From Candidatus Poribacteria bacterium (GTDB lineage: Bacteria > Poribacteria > WGA-4E > WGA-3G), in the NCBI GenBank assembly GCA_021295715.1, contig JAGWBV010000018.1:1-36239 (forward strand): a stretch of DNA of 36,239 nucleotides, in the 5' to 3' direction. Position numbers and translations under genes: made by a program. Shown here in pieces: positions 17,324-26,515 of the stretch (position 1 is its first letter; each line of letters opens with the position of its first letter). The notes under the pieces were generated by a model. The model did no database searches and was not told the DNA's origin. It saw only the letters and a program-made list of their open reading frames with translations.

Positions 17324-18688
17324 ATGTTTGGAAAAACACGACACATCCATATCATCGGCATCGGTGGCGCTGGTTTAAGTGGCATCACTGAGATCCTACT
17401 GGACCTCGGATTCCACGTAACAGGTTCAGATATCCAAAAATCATATACCACAGAACACTTGCGTGAACGCGGGGCAACTATCTATTATGAGCACGCAGCA
17501 TCACACATACAGGGGGCCAATGTGGTCGTTATGTCTCCGGCAATTCCACGTGATAATCCAGAACTCCTCGCTGCAGAAACGCAGAATATTCCAATTGTCA
17601 GGGGTGCGGAGATGCTAAATGAAATTACTCGCATGCGCTATAGCATTGCCGTCAGTGGAACACATGGAAAAACAACCACAACAGCGATGACCGCAACAGT
17701 TCTTGCCAGCCTTGATCCGACGGTTGTTTTAGGTGGGAAACTCATGGATGGCAGTCATGCTCGCAGCGGCGAAGGCGATGTTATGGTTGTCGAAGCAGAC
17801 GAGGCGTACGGCTCTATTGAGATGTTTTATCCCACTGTTGCCGTTGTTACGTCAGTCGATGCCGACCATCTGGATTATTACAGTAGTGTTGACGAGATTG
17901 GTGAAACCTTCCTCAAATTCATCAATAAGGTTCCGTTCTACGGCACCGCAGTCCTTTGTTTAGATGCTGAGAATATCCAGAGGTTTATCCCGCGGGTTAA
18001 AAAGCGTTATATTACTTATGGACTTGAAACACGAGCGGATCTGACTGCTGAAGGCATTACCGCAGAAGGTCCGACATCTCGTTACCGAGTTCGCAAAAAC
18101 GGACACCTATATGGCGAAATGCACCTCAAGATGCCGGGGCGCCATAATATTTCTAACTCTTTGGCAGCAATAGCCGTTGGACTCGAACTTGATATTCCGT
18201 TCGCTCAAATCCGGGAGCGGCTTGAGTCATTTCAGGGAGTCCATCGCCGCTTTGAAGTTCTCGGCGAAGCGAATAATATCATTGTCGTTGACGATTACGC
18301 CCATAATCCAGCGAAGTTGAAAGCCGCATTAAGCGGGGCACGCGAGGGTTATAAGCGCCGTATCGTTGCAGTTTTTCAGCCACATCGATACCAGCGCGTC
18401 AGAGATTTAGCAGATGAGTTCTCTCGTTCTTTTTATCAAGCAGACGTCCTCATTGTTACTTCAATCTATAGTGCGGGTGAGGCACCTATTGAAAACGTCA
18501 CGGCTGAAAAACTGGCAGAAGCGATACAATCACACGGACATCGTCATGTCTTCTATGTGCCAGATACAGATGAAGTTACGGACGTCCTAATAAAAATAAC
18601 ACAACCAGAAGATATTGTCATTACGCTCGGAGCAGGGGACATTAGTAAAATAGGACACGAGTTTTTAAATAGACTTCAGGCACAATAG
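17324..18688 (+). CDS. murC: UDP-MurNAc--L-alanine ligase MurC
   Basis: MurC attaches L-alanine to UDP-MurNAc. The 454 residues show HIIGIGGAGLSGITEILLDL (Rossmann-like, 8-29), VVMSPAIP, the P-loop GTHGKTTTT (112-120), VVEADEAYGS, DADHLDYY and FQPHRYQRVRDL. The ATG at 17324 follows a 108-base gap that contains CCTTGCGAATAATTAAAAA, a diverged relative of the family B 3' module. murB, often next to murC, is not in the window. Confidence 0.95.
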   Translation: MFGKTRHIHIIGIGGAGLSGITEILLDLGFHVTGSDIQKSYTTEHLRERGATIYYEHAASHIQGANVVVMSPAIPRDNPELLAAETQNIPIVRGAEMLNEITRMRYSIAVSGTHGKTTTTAMTATVLASLDPTVVLGGKLMDGSHARSGEGDVMVVEADEAYGSIEMFYPTVAVVTSVDADHLDYYSSVDEIGETFLKFINKVPFYGTAVLCLDAENIQRFIPRVKKRYITYGLETRADLTAEGITAEGPTSRYRVRKNGHLYGEMHLKMPGRHNISNSLAAIAVGLELDIPFAQIRERLESFQGVHRRFEVLGEANNIIVVDDYAHNPAKLKAALSGAREGYKRRIVAVFQPHRYQRVRDLADEFSRSFYQADVLIVTSIYSAGEAPIENVTAEKLAEAIQSHGHRHVFYVPDTDEVTDVLIKITQPEDIVITLGAGDISKIGHEFLNRLQAQ

Positions 18689-18757
18689 CCATCAGCTCTC
18701 AGCGATCGGCAAGAAAACCCCTTTGCTGAAAGCCGACGGCTGGCAGCCGAAAGCCAT
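18686..18757 (+). repeat. Short family A repeat between murC and ftsQ
   Basis: AGCCATCAGCTCTCAGCGAT, a short AAAACCCCTTTG centre, then GAAAGCCGACGGCTGGCAGC. The arms are roughly inverted. The repeat fills the gap from the murC stop to the preferred ftsQ start. Confidence 0.65.
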
Positions 18758-18758
18758 T

Positions 18759-19790
18759 ATGATGTGGATGCAATTGACTACAAATCAACGACCCACCCTT
18801 ACAGATACAAGAGAAGCCAGAAGAAGGTCCCCGTTCTTTGGGAAAAAAAAGCGGAACGGATATACATGGCAGACTTCAATGCCGGCACGACGGCTTGGTA
18901 AACACCCGAACGCCAAAATATACATGTGGCGGCGCATAATTCTCGTCATCGCGGTTATAGTTACCTTATCGTTTGCCGGAAAAATAGTGCTCGGTTTTTT
19001 TAGTGCTGAGTATGTTTCACTTGAACTTTCAGGAAATATGCACTATACTGATGTGCAAATCTATAATGTATTAGGCGAGAAGTTAGAAAATATCGTCATA
19101 GATTCCGAAGAACAAACAGCCGACTATCTAAAGGAAAGTTTAAGTTACCTTAAAGAAGTGCAGGTCGTTAAACATGTAATGAAGCGGGTACTCACCATTG
19201 AAGTCACTGAACGTGAACCCTTCGCTCTTCTGGGGGTCAGTAACATTTCGCAAGCGTACATGCCCAATGTAAACACATTAGGTGATCTATCATCTGCTGT
19301 AAGTACGCTACTCAATGGTGATATTTCGTTTTTTCTGGTAGATAGCGAAGGACATGTGTTAAAAAATATAGAGGTTAAAGAAACAGGTCAACAGAGATCT
19401 GAAGGGTTGCCTGAAGAAATGGTGATACTTTCGGTAGTGAGTAAGGAACTACCGAGAGTAGGCACTACCGTTCAAAGCAGCGAGGTTCAATTAGGATTAG
19501 AGCTTTTAAAAACTGCTCGACTTCAGGAACCAGCACTTGCGGCACAAATACGGATTATTGACGTAAGTGATTTCCAAAAAATTAAGTTACAGATTGATGC
19601 ACTGCCGATACCCGTATGGCTCGCTGGAGATGCCCTCGAATCAGGGCTTCACCATACTGCCCTGCTTTTAAAACAGCATAAAACTCGGCTTCTTGAACTT
19701 ATTGGTGAGATTCCGAGCGCAAGAAAGCCATATCTGGACGTCCGGTACCAAGACACACTCTACTTAGGGGGTTACTCCGAAAGCAGGTAG
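18759..19790 (+). CDS. ftsQ: Cell division protein FtsQ/DivIB
   Basis: FtsQ links early and late divisome proteins. From ATG 18759 the protein has 343 residues: a basic cytoplasmic N-terminus of about 60, a membrane helix (ILVIAVIVTLSFAGKIVL), and then a POTRA domain starting YVSLELSGNMHYTDVQIYN with LKEVQVVKHVMKRVLTIEV and EREPFALLG. The open frame reaches back to TTG 18723, but those residues come from repeat sequence. It lies between murC and ftsA as in the standard cluster. Overall similarity in this family is low, but topology and context agree. Confidence 0.88.
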   Translation: MMWMQLTTNQRPTLTDTREARRRSPFFGKKKRNGYTWQTSMPARRLGKHPNAKIYMWRRIILVIAVIVTLSFAGKIVLGFFSAEYVSLELSGNMHYTDVQIYNVLGEKLENIVIDSEEQTADYLKESLSYLKEVQVVKHVMKRVLTIEVTEREPFALLGVSNISQAYMPNVNTLGDLSSAVSTLLNGDISFFLVDSEGHVLKNIEVKETGQQRSEGLPEEMVILSVVSKELPRVGTTVQSSEVQLGLELLKTARLQEPALAAQIRIIDVSDFQKIKLQIDALPIPVWLAGDALESGLHHTALLLKQHKTRLLELIGEIPSARKPYLDVRYQDTLYLGGYSESR

Positions 19791-19887
19791 TCCTATTCTT
19801 ATAGCACCAATAGGAACCTACAGAATATCGGATCCGCACGGTTGACGGTTTCCCTTGATATTTGAAGAAGGAGGTGAAAACATTTAA

Positions 19888-21114
19888 ATGGCAAAAGAAA
19901 ATATTATCGCAGGACTTGATATCGGTTCAAGCAAAATTTCGGTAGTTGTTGGGAATACACTGCACGAAAGCATCCCTAAAATAGGAATTATCGGCGTTGG
20001 TCACGCAACTTCAGAAGGGCTCCGGAGGGGAGTTGTTGTTGACATCAACCAAACAGCCGAGGCAATTCGTAAAGCCATCTCGAGTGCCGAATTGATGGCA
20101 GGTGTAAAAATAGACGCTGTTTGCGTTGGTATTTCCGGTGAACATGTTATTGGGCAAACGTCACATGGGGTTGTCTCTGTGGCAAATACCGAGATTTCGC
20201 AGGACGATGTTGACCGAGCGATGATAGCTGCGAAGGCAATATCTATTCCTGCAGACAGGGAAATACTGCATGTCATCCAACAGAATTTCGTCGTTGATGC
20301 CCAGAGTCGTATTCGGGAACCCGTCGGTATGTCAGGCGCGCGTCTTGAAGCCTACGCCTACATTATTACAGGTAGCACAACAGCCATCCAGAATTTGCTC
20401 AATAGTATCGAAAAAGCAGGTGTGCCTATAGTTGAAACGCTCGTCGCTGCCCCGCTTGCAGCAACGCAGGCGACCATCTCAAAGGATGAGCGTGAAGTTG
20501 GTATTGCCCTGGTTGATATTGGTGATGGAACAACTGAAATTATCATTTACAAAGAGGATTCTATTGAACATACCGCGGTAATTCCTGTTGGTGGACAGCA
20601 CGTTACTAACGACATTGCGCAATACTTAAAAGTCACCCTTCCAGAAGCGGAGGAACTTAAACTTCACCGCGGCTGTGCTTGGACAGAATTAATTGATCCT
20701 GAGGAAGTTAGATCCATTCCAGTCGCGAGTGATTCAACGCCACCGCGTTTCATCGACCGGATTGAACTTGCCCAAATTATTGAGTACCGTATGGCTGAAA
20801 TATTGGACGCAATCGGTGACGAATTGGGTGATATTCCGCTTCCAGGAGGACTCGTACTGACGGGTGGTACCGCGCTCATGGACGGTTTGCAAGAACTCGC
20901 TGAAGCTATGCTCCAATTGCGCGTCCAGATCGGATACCCGCGTGGCTTGCAAGGCTTGACTGACCGAGTGAACCATCCAATGTACTCGACAGGCATAGGA
21001 CTCGCTCTTTACGGCGAGACTTTGCGGCAGTTAGAACGTGAACACAACGCACGCCATGGTGGGAACGCCATCGGATCATTCCTGCAGCGCGTCAAAGAAT
21101 GGTTTGGATATTAA
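19888..21114 (+). CDS. ftsA: Cell division actin homologue FtsA
   Basis: FtsA tethers FtsZ to the membrane. The 408 residues carry the actin-fold nucleotide motifs IIAGLDIGSSKISVVVG (N-terminal), ALVDIGDGTTEIIIYKE and GGLVLTGGTALMDGLQELA, with the 1C-domain region following phosphate 1. The C-terminal SFLQRVKEWFGY is a plausible amphipathic membrane-targeting helix. The strong Shine-Dalgarno AAGGAGGTG 16 bases before ATG fixes the start. It precedes ftsZ, with a promoter between them. Confidence 0.95.
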   Translation: MAKENIIAGLDIGSSKISVVVGNTLHESIPKIGIIGVGHATSEGLRRGVVVDINQTAEAIRKAISSAELMAGVKIDAVCVGISGEHVIGQTSHGVVSVANTEISQDDVDRAMIAAKAISIPADREILHVIQQNFVVDAQSRIREPVGMSGARLEAYAYIITGSTTAIQNLLNSIEKAGVPIVETLVAAPLAATQATISKDEREVGIALVDIGDGTTEIIIYKEDSIEHTAVIPVGGQHVTNDIAQYLKVTLPEAEELKLHRGCAWTELIDPEEVRSIPVASDSTPPRFIDRIELAQIIEYRMAEILDAIGDELGDIPLPGGLVLTGGTALMDGLQELAEAMLQLRVQIGYPRGLQGLTDRVNHPMYSTGIGLALYGETLRQLEREHNARHGGNAIGSFLQRVKEWFGY

Positions 21115-21172
21115 ACGTCCTCTTTATTGTTTAATAGGACGAACCTCTCTTATACCAAACTTGCCGTAACGC

Positions 21173-21201
21173 TTGACTTAACCTTGCTAATAGCGTATAA
21201 T
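21173..21201 (+). promoter_or_regulatory. Strong sigma-70-like promoter of ftsZ
   Basis: TTGACT (21173-21178) and TATAAT (21196-21201) are separated by exactly 17 bases inside the 210-base ftsA-ftsZ gap. It predicts an ftsZ leader of about 115 bases. AGGAGG (21275-21280) lies 45 bases before the ftsZ ATG, in front of a four-codon TTG mini-ORF that stops at 21302, so the leader could influence ftsZ translation. Confidence 0.65.
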
Positions 21202-21324
21202 TTAATGTGAAAAAGCGAATTCATGAAAGTTAATAAGGAACCTCGGTCTGGAGATTGAGGATATAATGAATGATAGGAGGAATTAGGTTGCTGTGTCATT
21301 AATTTATAGTAACTGAAATTCAAC

Positions 21325-22626
21325 ATGATAGAATTTGAACAGGAAGAATTTGAAAGTCTACGCGCTAAAATTAAAGTCATTGGAGTCGGTGGAGCAGGTG
21401 GAAACGCTGTCAAACGTATGATTGAAGCAGGACTTACCGGTATAGAATTTTATGCCGTCAATACCGATCAACAAGCACTTGTGACCTGCCGCGGTGCGAC
21501 TCAAATCCAGATTGGCGTTAACACGACCGAAGGTTTAGGTTCCGGTGCAAACCCCGACATCGGAAGAAAAGCTGCCGAAGAAGACAGAGAACATCTCCAA
21601 ACTATCGTAGAGAACGCAAATATGGTCTTCATCACCGCAGGTATGGGTGGTGGAACTGGCACCGGCGCGGCACCAATCATTGCTACACAAGCAAAAGAAC
21701 GTGGAGCACTTACTATCGGGGTCGTGACACGTCCTTTCAACTTTGAGGGACAACGTCGCTCAGCCACTGCCGAAACAGGACTTGAGGAACTCCGAGCTGC
21801 TGCTGATTCTGTAATCGTCGTCCCAAACCAGCGTCTCATCGACACTATGGACAGGAAACTCCCAATCCGAGAAGCATTTCGTATGGGAGACCAGATTCTT
21901 TTACATGGTGTTAAAAGCATATCCGACATCGTTACGGAATCAGGCGAAATTAACGTTGACTTTGCCGACGTTGAGTCTATCATGCGAAACGCAGGCAGTG
22001 CCTTGATGGGTATGGGACACGCGACAGGAGACAACCGCGCTCAAATTGCCGCAGAACAAGCGATCAGTTCCCCGCTCCTTGAGCAAACTAACATCGCCGG
22101 AGCCGTCGGTATGATTGTGAACATAACCGCACCCCCCGATTTCATGATGCATGAACTTGATGACGCTATGGGTGTCATTCAAGATACAGCTCCGGAGGCA
22201 CAAATTATTTTTGGACTTGTTTATAAAGATGAATTGGAACTTGGTGATGAAGTCCTTGTAACCGTCATTGCAACAGGATTTGATTCTGTTGAAGGGGAAG
22301 CCCTCGGCATCGACGATAGGAGCGCAGTGTCACAATATGATGACACAGACACCTATCAAAGGCAGCCACAAGCTCCCTCTGAACAGCGTGTATCAAGTCC
22401 AAGCAGAGCACGACAGCGTGTCGCCAGAACGCCATCCGATAGACCCAGAATTCCGGGTCGTGGACGCAGGGGAACCAATGTCGAACCTCCCTCAGAGGAG
22501 GAAGCACCTCAAAGCAACCCGCAGCAACCCGTTCAAGGAAGAGATCAAGGCTCGCAGCAGCGTGAAACGGATTGGGAAATTCCGGCTTTTCTGCGCGTTC
22601 AAAAAAGACGTGGGAACGATAAATAG
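21325..22626 (+). CDS. ftsZ: Cell division GTPase FtsZ
   Basis: FtsZ forms the cytokinetic ring. The 433 residues include KIKVIGVGGAGGNAVKRM, the tubulin signature GGGTGTG (108-114), the T7-loop NVDFAD (210-215) and the C-terminal half ending near DEVLVTVIATGF. A long disordered linker (about 330-415, rich in Q, R, P, S) follows, and then the conserved C-terminal peptide DWEIPAFLRVQKRR that binds FtsA and other partners. MIEFEQEEFESLRAKIKVIG matches normal FtsZ starts, although no Shine-Dalgarno stands close to the ATG. Confidence 0.97.
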   Translation: MIEFEQEEFESLRAKIKVIGVGGAGGNAVKRMIEAGLTGIEFYAVNTDQQALVTCRGATQIQIGVNTTEGLGSGANPDIGRKAAEEDREHLQTIVENANMVFITAGMGGGTGTGAAPIIATQAKERGALTIGVVTRPFNFEGQRRSATAETGLEELRAAADSVIVVPNQRLIDTMDRKLPIREAFRMGDQILLHGVKSISDIVTESGEINVDFADVESIMRNAGSALMGMGHATGDNRAQIAAEQAISSPLLEQTNIAGAVGMIVNITAPPDFMMHELDDAMGVIQDTAPEAQIIFGLVYKDELELGDEVLVTVIATGFDSVEGEALGIDDRSAVSQYDDTDTYQRQPQAPSEQRVSSPSRARQRVARTPSDRPRIPGRGRRGTNVEPPSEEEAPQSNPQQPVQGRDQGSQQRETDWEIPAFLRVQKRRGNDK

Positions 22627-24350
22627 TGAACCTACATCGACATTATCAACAATTGCGCAGTGAGGAACACGGCGCACATAACAACTTCAGAAAACCCAAC
22701 AAATTCGCGCTTGTCTATCCGAGCACGTATGCTCTCGGCATGTCAAGTCTCGGTGTTCAGGTTATGTACGCGACGCTTAACAGCCGACCAGACACCGCTT
22801 GCGAACGTGTTTTTATTCCTGAACCTGACTACCTTCGGAAACTTGCCTCTCAAAAAAAGGCACTGTTCTCGTTTGAAACGCAGACCTCTTTGAACCAATT
22901 TGACATCATCGGGTTTTCAGTCTCCTTCGAATCAGATTATGTGAACATTCCTCGCACGTTAGCGTTAGCGAACATACCACCGCTTGCTGAAGCGCGAACC
23001 GAATGGGATCCGCTCGTTATTGCTGGCGGCATTAATATCTCCTATAACCCAGAACCGATTGCCGATTTTGTTGATGTTTTTGTGGTTGGCGAAGCCGAAC
23101 TTGTTATCCATCAACTCATGACACATTTCAATGAGTGGAAAAGATCCGGCGCACCCAAAAGCGAATTGCTTCAAACGCTCGCAACTGTTCCAGGGCTTTA
23201 CGTGCCACATTTTTATGACGTAACCTATCGCGACGATGGTACGATCGATGCCGTCTCTCCACAGCCTGGTATATCACCTCAGATTCGTGCAGGAGCCGTC
23301 CCAAAACTCGATGATGTCGAAACCTGCACGCACATCCACACACCCAATACCGAATTCGCAAATGCACACCTTATTGAAATTGTGCGTGGGTGTGGTCGGC
23401 AATGTCGTTTCTGTGTTGCAGATTATGCCCGTCGATGGCCAAGACATCGCTCTGTAGAAAGCACACTGGCACTTGCAGAACGCGCACGCGGCATTACAGA
23501 CAGAATCGGACTCGTCGGTGCCTCTATCTCTGACCATCCACACATCAATGAGATCGCTACAGGTCTTGTCGAACGTGGGTTCCGCATCTCTTGTGCTTCA
23601 CTCCGCGCCGAAACCGTTCGCACGCCGCTGCTCGATGCACTCGCCGACAGCGAACAAGGGACCATCACCATTGCTCCAGAAGTCGCAACTGAAGAACTCC
23701 AGAAGGTCGTCAATAAAGCGATCCCACGTGAACGTCTCTACTATGTTTTTGAGGAAGCATTGAAACGTGATATTCTTAACCTTCGCCTATACTTTCTCAT
23801 TGGTGTCCCGCATGAAACACCAGAAGACGTGGAAGCCATTGTTGATATGGCGAAGGAAATGCGAACTATACTTCTTCCGCACGCGAAGCGAACAGGAAAA
23901 ATCGCGCGTATCAGCTTTACTATTTCACCCATGGTGCCAAAACCACATACACCTTTTCAGTGGGTAGCAATGGAACCTCCGAAAACCATCTCCCGAAAAC
24001 TTGATTTTCTGAAACGCGAAATTAATCAGCTTGGTAGCATCAAAGTTGGTTCCGCCAGTGCCAGACTCGCACATCAAGAAGCCGTCTTCGCACGTGGGGA
24101 CCGGCGACTCGGAAAGGTCATCCTCGATCTTGCAAACGGCGTGCCATGGAACCAAGCCTTCCGCAAGCACGAATTAGTCCCACATTTTTACGCGACACGT
24201 CAACGCCCACTGCATGAAACCAATCCGTGGGACCATCTCGATCTTAACGTTAAACCGCAGTTCCTACAACTTGAGTTCCACAAGCACGAAAAAGGTTTCA
24301 CAACGAGTGAATGCGATACCACTGTTTGTAAGAAGTGTGGTGCTTGCTGA
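22626..24350 (+). CDS. Radical SAM protein with B12-binding-like N-terminal region
   Basis: This 574-residue protein resembles the uncharacterised radical SAM family often called TIGR03960. The N-terminal FALVYPSTYALGMSSLGVQ, IIGFSVSFESDYVNI and GGINISYNPEPIADFVD resemble the cobalamin-binding-like portion. The 4Fe-4S motif is RGCGRQCRFC (CxxxCxxC). The barrel continues through TIAPEVATEEL and LYFLIGVPHETPEDV, and the C-terminus has extra cysteines (CDTTVCKKCGAC) that may hold another cluster or metal. The GTG start shares one base with the ftsZ stop, so it is probably co-transcribed. Its reaction is unknown; relatives have been linked to RNA or cofactor modification only by context. Confidence 0.82.
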   Translation: MNLHRHYQQLRSEEHGAHNNFRKPNKFALVYPSTYALGMSSLGVQVMYATLNSRPDTACERVFIPEPDYLRKLASQKKALFSFETQTSLNQFDIIGFSVSFESDYVNIPRTLALANIPPLAEARTEWDPLVIAGGINISYNPEPIADFVDVFVVGEAELVIHQLMTHFNEWKRSGAPKSELLQTLATVPGLYVPHFYDVTYRDDGTIDAVSPQPGISPQIRAGAVPKLDDVETCTHIHTPNTEFANAHLIEIVRGCGRQCRFCVADYARRWPRHRSVESTLALAERARGITDRIGLVGASISDHPHINEIATGLVERGFRISCASLRAETVRTPLLDALADSEQGTITIAPEVATEELQKVVNKAIPRERLYYVFEEALKRDILNLRLYFLIGVPHETPEDVEAIVDMAKEMRTILLPHAKRTGKIARISFTISPMVPKPHTPFQWVAMEPPKTISRKLDFLKREINQLGSIKVGSASARLAHQEAVFARGDRRLGKVILDLANGVPWNQAFRKHELVPHFYATRQRPLHETNPWDHLDLNVKPQFLQLEFHKHEKGFTTSECDTTVCKKCGAC

Positions 24351-24353
24351 GGA

Positions 24354-24475
24354 ATGGTTGTCAGTTGTCAGTTGTCAGTTGTCAGTTAAAGAGGGACCTG
24401 GTTTAACCAAACCCTCTCTTAACTGGAAACCGATAACGGATAATCAATATAACCGATGATTGATAACTGAAAGGG
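24354..24475 (+). repeat. Family A repeat with heptad array and long hairpin
   Basis: Four GTCAGTT heptads run in tandem (about 24360-24386). CAGTTAAAGAGGG pairs with CCCTCTCTTAACTG with a one-base bulge, and the centre is the palindrome TGGTTTAACCA (24399-24409). This is the clearest family A copy in the window. It fills most of the 172-base gap before the LamG gene; nothing else is seen there. Confidence 0.8.
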
Positions 24476-24522
24476 TTGCGTTAGTAACCCGAACCGATAA
24501 CCATAAAAAGGAGAAATTCACT

Positions 24523-25299
24523 GTGCGCAAATATGAGAAATTTATAGGTGGACTCGTCGCAATATGCGTCTTGTTTGCCTTTACGACACCTTTATATGCG
24601 GGGTTAGATGACAAATCTCTCGTTTTATACCTCTCCTTCGACGAAGGAAAGGGAGGGAAAACCGCAGATGGCTCCACATATGGTCATGATGGTGAATTTG
24701 TCCAAAATCCCACATGGGTAGATGGACAATTCGGCAAAGCGTTGGAATTCGATGGGACCAAAGGAGAACATGTAATGGTCCCTATCAACGACACTTTACA
24801 GTTAAGAGAACAATTCTCCATTGCTTTCTGGGTTAAACGTGGCGATGCCCAAATTCGGGATTGGAATTACATGGTTACAGCCGGCTCCTTGAAATGGGCA
24901 TCAATTTTTCAGAATGCCAGCAGCAAAACTTTTTTCTGGTCGACCTCTGGTGGTGCTTGGGCACAGAAAGCCGTCAGCGACGATATTCAACCTGATGACT
25001 GGGTCCACATAGCAGTCACACATGACACTAAATCAAAAGTCGTCATCTATAACGACGGGAAAGAAGCGGGCGGTGGACCTAAACCGCCACCCGTTGATGA
25101 AATTGATGGCTCTGTTATGGTTGGGGCACGTCACCCCGGCGAAGAATTTTTCACCGGTATCATTGATGAAGTGTTTCTCTTCAACCGGATCATCACCGAA
25201 GCGGAAATCAGTGAAATTATGACTGGTGATTTTCTGCCAGTGGCACCCGCAGAGAAACTTGCGACGACATGGGGCAGCATTAAATCTGACCGCGATTAG
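24523..25299 (+). CDS. Secreted LamG-domain protein
   Basis: GTG 24523 is preceded by AAAAAGGAG and starts a Sec signal peptide (hydrophobic core FIGGLVAICVLFAFTTPL, cut near YAG). The body is one LamG/concanavalin-like jelly roll: LVLYLSFDEGKGGKTADGST, FGKALEFDG, SIAFWVKRGD, WVHIAVTHDTKSKVVIYND and FFTGIIDEVFLFNR are hallmark strands. 258 residues in all. It probably binds extracellular polysaccharide or sugar. The C-terminus KLATTWGSIKSDRD carries the tail motif shared with three other secreted proteins here. The ligand is unknown. Confidence 0.85.
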   Translation: MRKYEKFIGGLVAICVLFAFTTPLYAGLDDKSLVLYLSFDEGKGGKTADGSTYGHDGEFVQNPTWVDGQFGKALEFDGTKGEHVMVPINDTLQLREQFSIAFWVKRGDAQIRDWNYMVTAGSLKWASIFQNASSKTFFWSTSGGAWAQKAVSDDIQPDDWVHIAVTHDTKSKVVIYNDGKEAGGGPKPPPVDEIDGSVMVGARHPGEEFFTGIIDEVFLFNRIITEAEISEIMTGDFLPVAPAEKLATTWGSIKSDRD

Positions 25300-25312
25300 A
25301 AATACGCTTGAC

Positions 25313-25336
25313 AAGGGCGGTGTAAACACCGCCCTT
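25313..25336. terminator. Perfect hairpin between LamG and TPR genes
   Basis: AAGGGCGGTGT (25313-25323) is perfectly complementary to ACACCGCCCTT (25326-25336), with AA between. It lies 13 bases after the LamG stop. No T-tract follows, so it may be a repeat or a transcript-stabilising hairpin, not a true terminator. Confidence 0.4.
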
Positions 25337-25354
25337 ATACCAGAGGGAAAGCGT

Positions 25355-26515
25355 ATGCTAAAATATCTCCTCATATCCATCCTCTGCAGTGCTTTTATAA
25401 ATATCGCTTTATCCGATTCTCCACTCGCCGAGAAGCATTATAAAGATGCTACTGCCTACCACGATCTCGGAGAATTCGAGCGAGCTATCTCCGAATACAG
25501 AAAAGCCATCGCGCTTCATCCAAATTCCCCGATCATCTACAACAAACTCGGTGTCGCATATTCCGAACTGAAGCAATATGATGCCGCACTTGATGCCTAT
25601 CAGAAGGCACTTGTGTTCTCTCCGATGACAACTGAACCACACTATAATATGGGGCTGGTCTACCTGAAGAAAGGTGCTCTTCCACGCGCCCTCAAGGCGT
25701 TTAAACGTGCGATCACTATCAATGCAGAGTGGGGAGATGCCTACACCGGACTCGGTGAAGTTTACTTGAAACAGGGTGATTTCGGACGTGCCGATCGTGC
25801 CTATAAACACGCCATACGTCTGAATCCAAACGGAAATCCGAGTGCCTTTTTGGGATTAGGTAAGGTTTATGCAAGGCAGGAACGTTGGGATGATGCAATT
25901 ACCGCTGTCAAGAAGGCAATCGAAATCCAAGTGGATAACACAGACGCACATTATCAACTCGCTCAAATTTATATCAAACGTGGCGAAAAGAAAAAAGCCA
26001 CATCAGCGATGGCGTTCTTCAAAGTCCTTCGTCAAACAGATCCGCTCCTCAATGAAGCCAAAATATGGGTAAAAAGACATCCCAATGACGCAAGAGGTTA
26101 CAACAATCTCGGTATCGTTTATCTCGCACGTCGTCGCTCTGCAGACGCGATTGCAAGTTACAAACGCGCCATTTCGCTTGCCCCTGATTTAGCGACTGCC
26201 CACTACAATTTAGGACATGCTTACCATAAACAAGGAAAAATGAACCCCGCCATCGCGGCTTACAAACAAGCACTCGCCATCGACACCACACTCGCGATTG
26301 CACATAATAATGTCGCTGTCTGCTATATAGAATCGGGGATAGATTTGGATCAAGCACTCTCGCATGCCCGAACCGCTGTTCGTCTTATCCCGACTGAGTC
26401 GAACTATTGGGATACGCTTTCACAAGTTTGCACCGCTCTTGGTTTGGAAAGTGAGGCGGAACACGCACGTGTTCGTTCACTGAAAGAACAGGAAAAACAC
26501 ACCAACGAACAATGA
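25355..26515 (+). CDS. Secreted tetratricopeptide repeat protein
   Basis: From ATG 25355 (AGAGGG upstream) the protein has 386 residues: a signal peptide (LKYLLISILCSAFINIALS) and about nine 34-residue TPR units, for example IYNKLGVAYSELKQYDAALD, AHYNLGHAYHKQGKMNPAIA and AHNNVAVCYIESGIDLDQAL. TPR arrays are protein-binding scaffolds, here periplasmic or extracellular. The open frame extends back to 25226 but that part lies within the LamG gene end and the hairpin. Its stop overlaps the ATG of the CRTAC gene by four bases, so the two products are made together and may interact. Confidence 0.88.
   Translation: MLKYLLISILCSAFINIALSDSPLAEKHYKDATAYHDLGEFERAISEYRKAIALHPNSPIIYNKLGVAYSELKQYDAALDAYQKALVFSPMTTEPHYNMGLVYLKKGALPRALKAFKRAITINAEWGDAYTGLGEVYLKQGDFGRADRAYKHAIRLNPNGNPSAFLGLGKVYARQERWDDAITAVKKAIEIQVDNTDAHYQLAQIYIKRGEKKKATSAMAFFKVLRQTDPLLNEAKIWVKRHPNDARGYNNLGIVYLARRRSADAIASYKRAISLAPDLATAHYNLGHAYHKQGKMNPAIAAYKQALAIDTTLAIAHNNVAVCYIESGIDLDQALSHARTAVRLIPTESNYWDTLSQVCTALGLESEAEHARVRSLKEQEKHTNEQ

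Noticed and set aside
24354-24390. Tandem repeats that might suggest a CRISPR array
   Set aside because: The units are 7 bases with no spacers, and they continue into a palindrome. No cas genes are present.
25313-25336. Strong intrinsic terminator after the LamG gene
   Set aside because: The hairpin is perfect but no T-tract follows in either direction, so it is listed only at low confidence.
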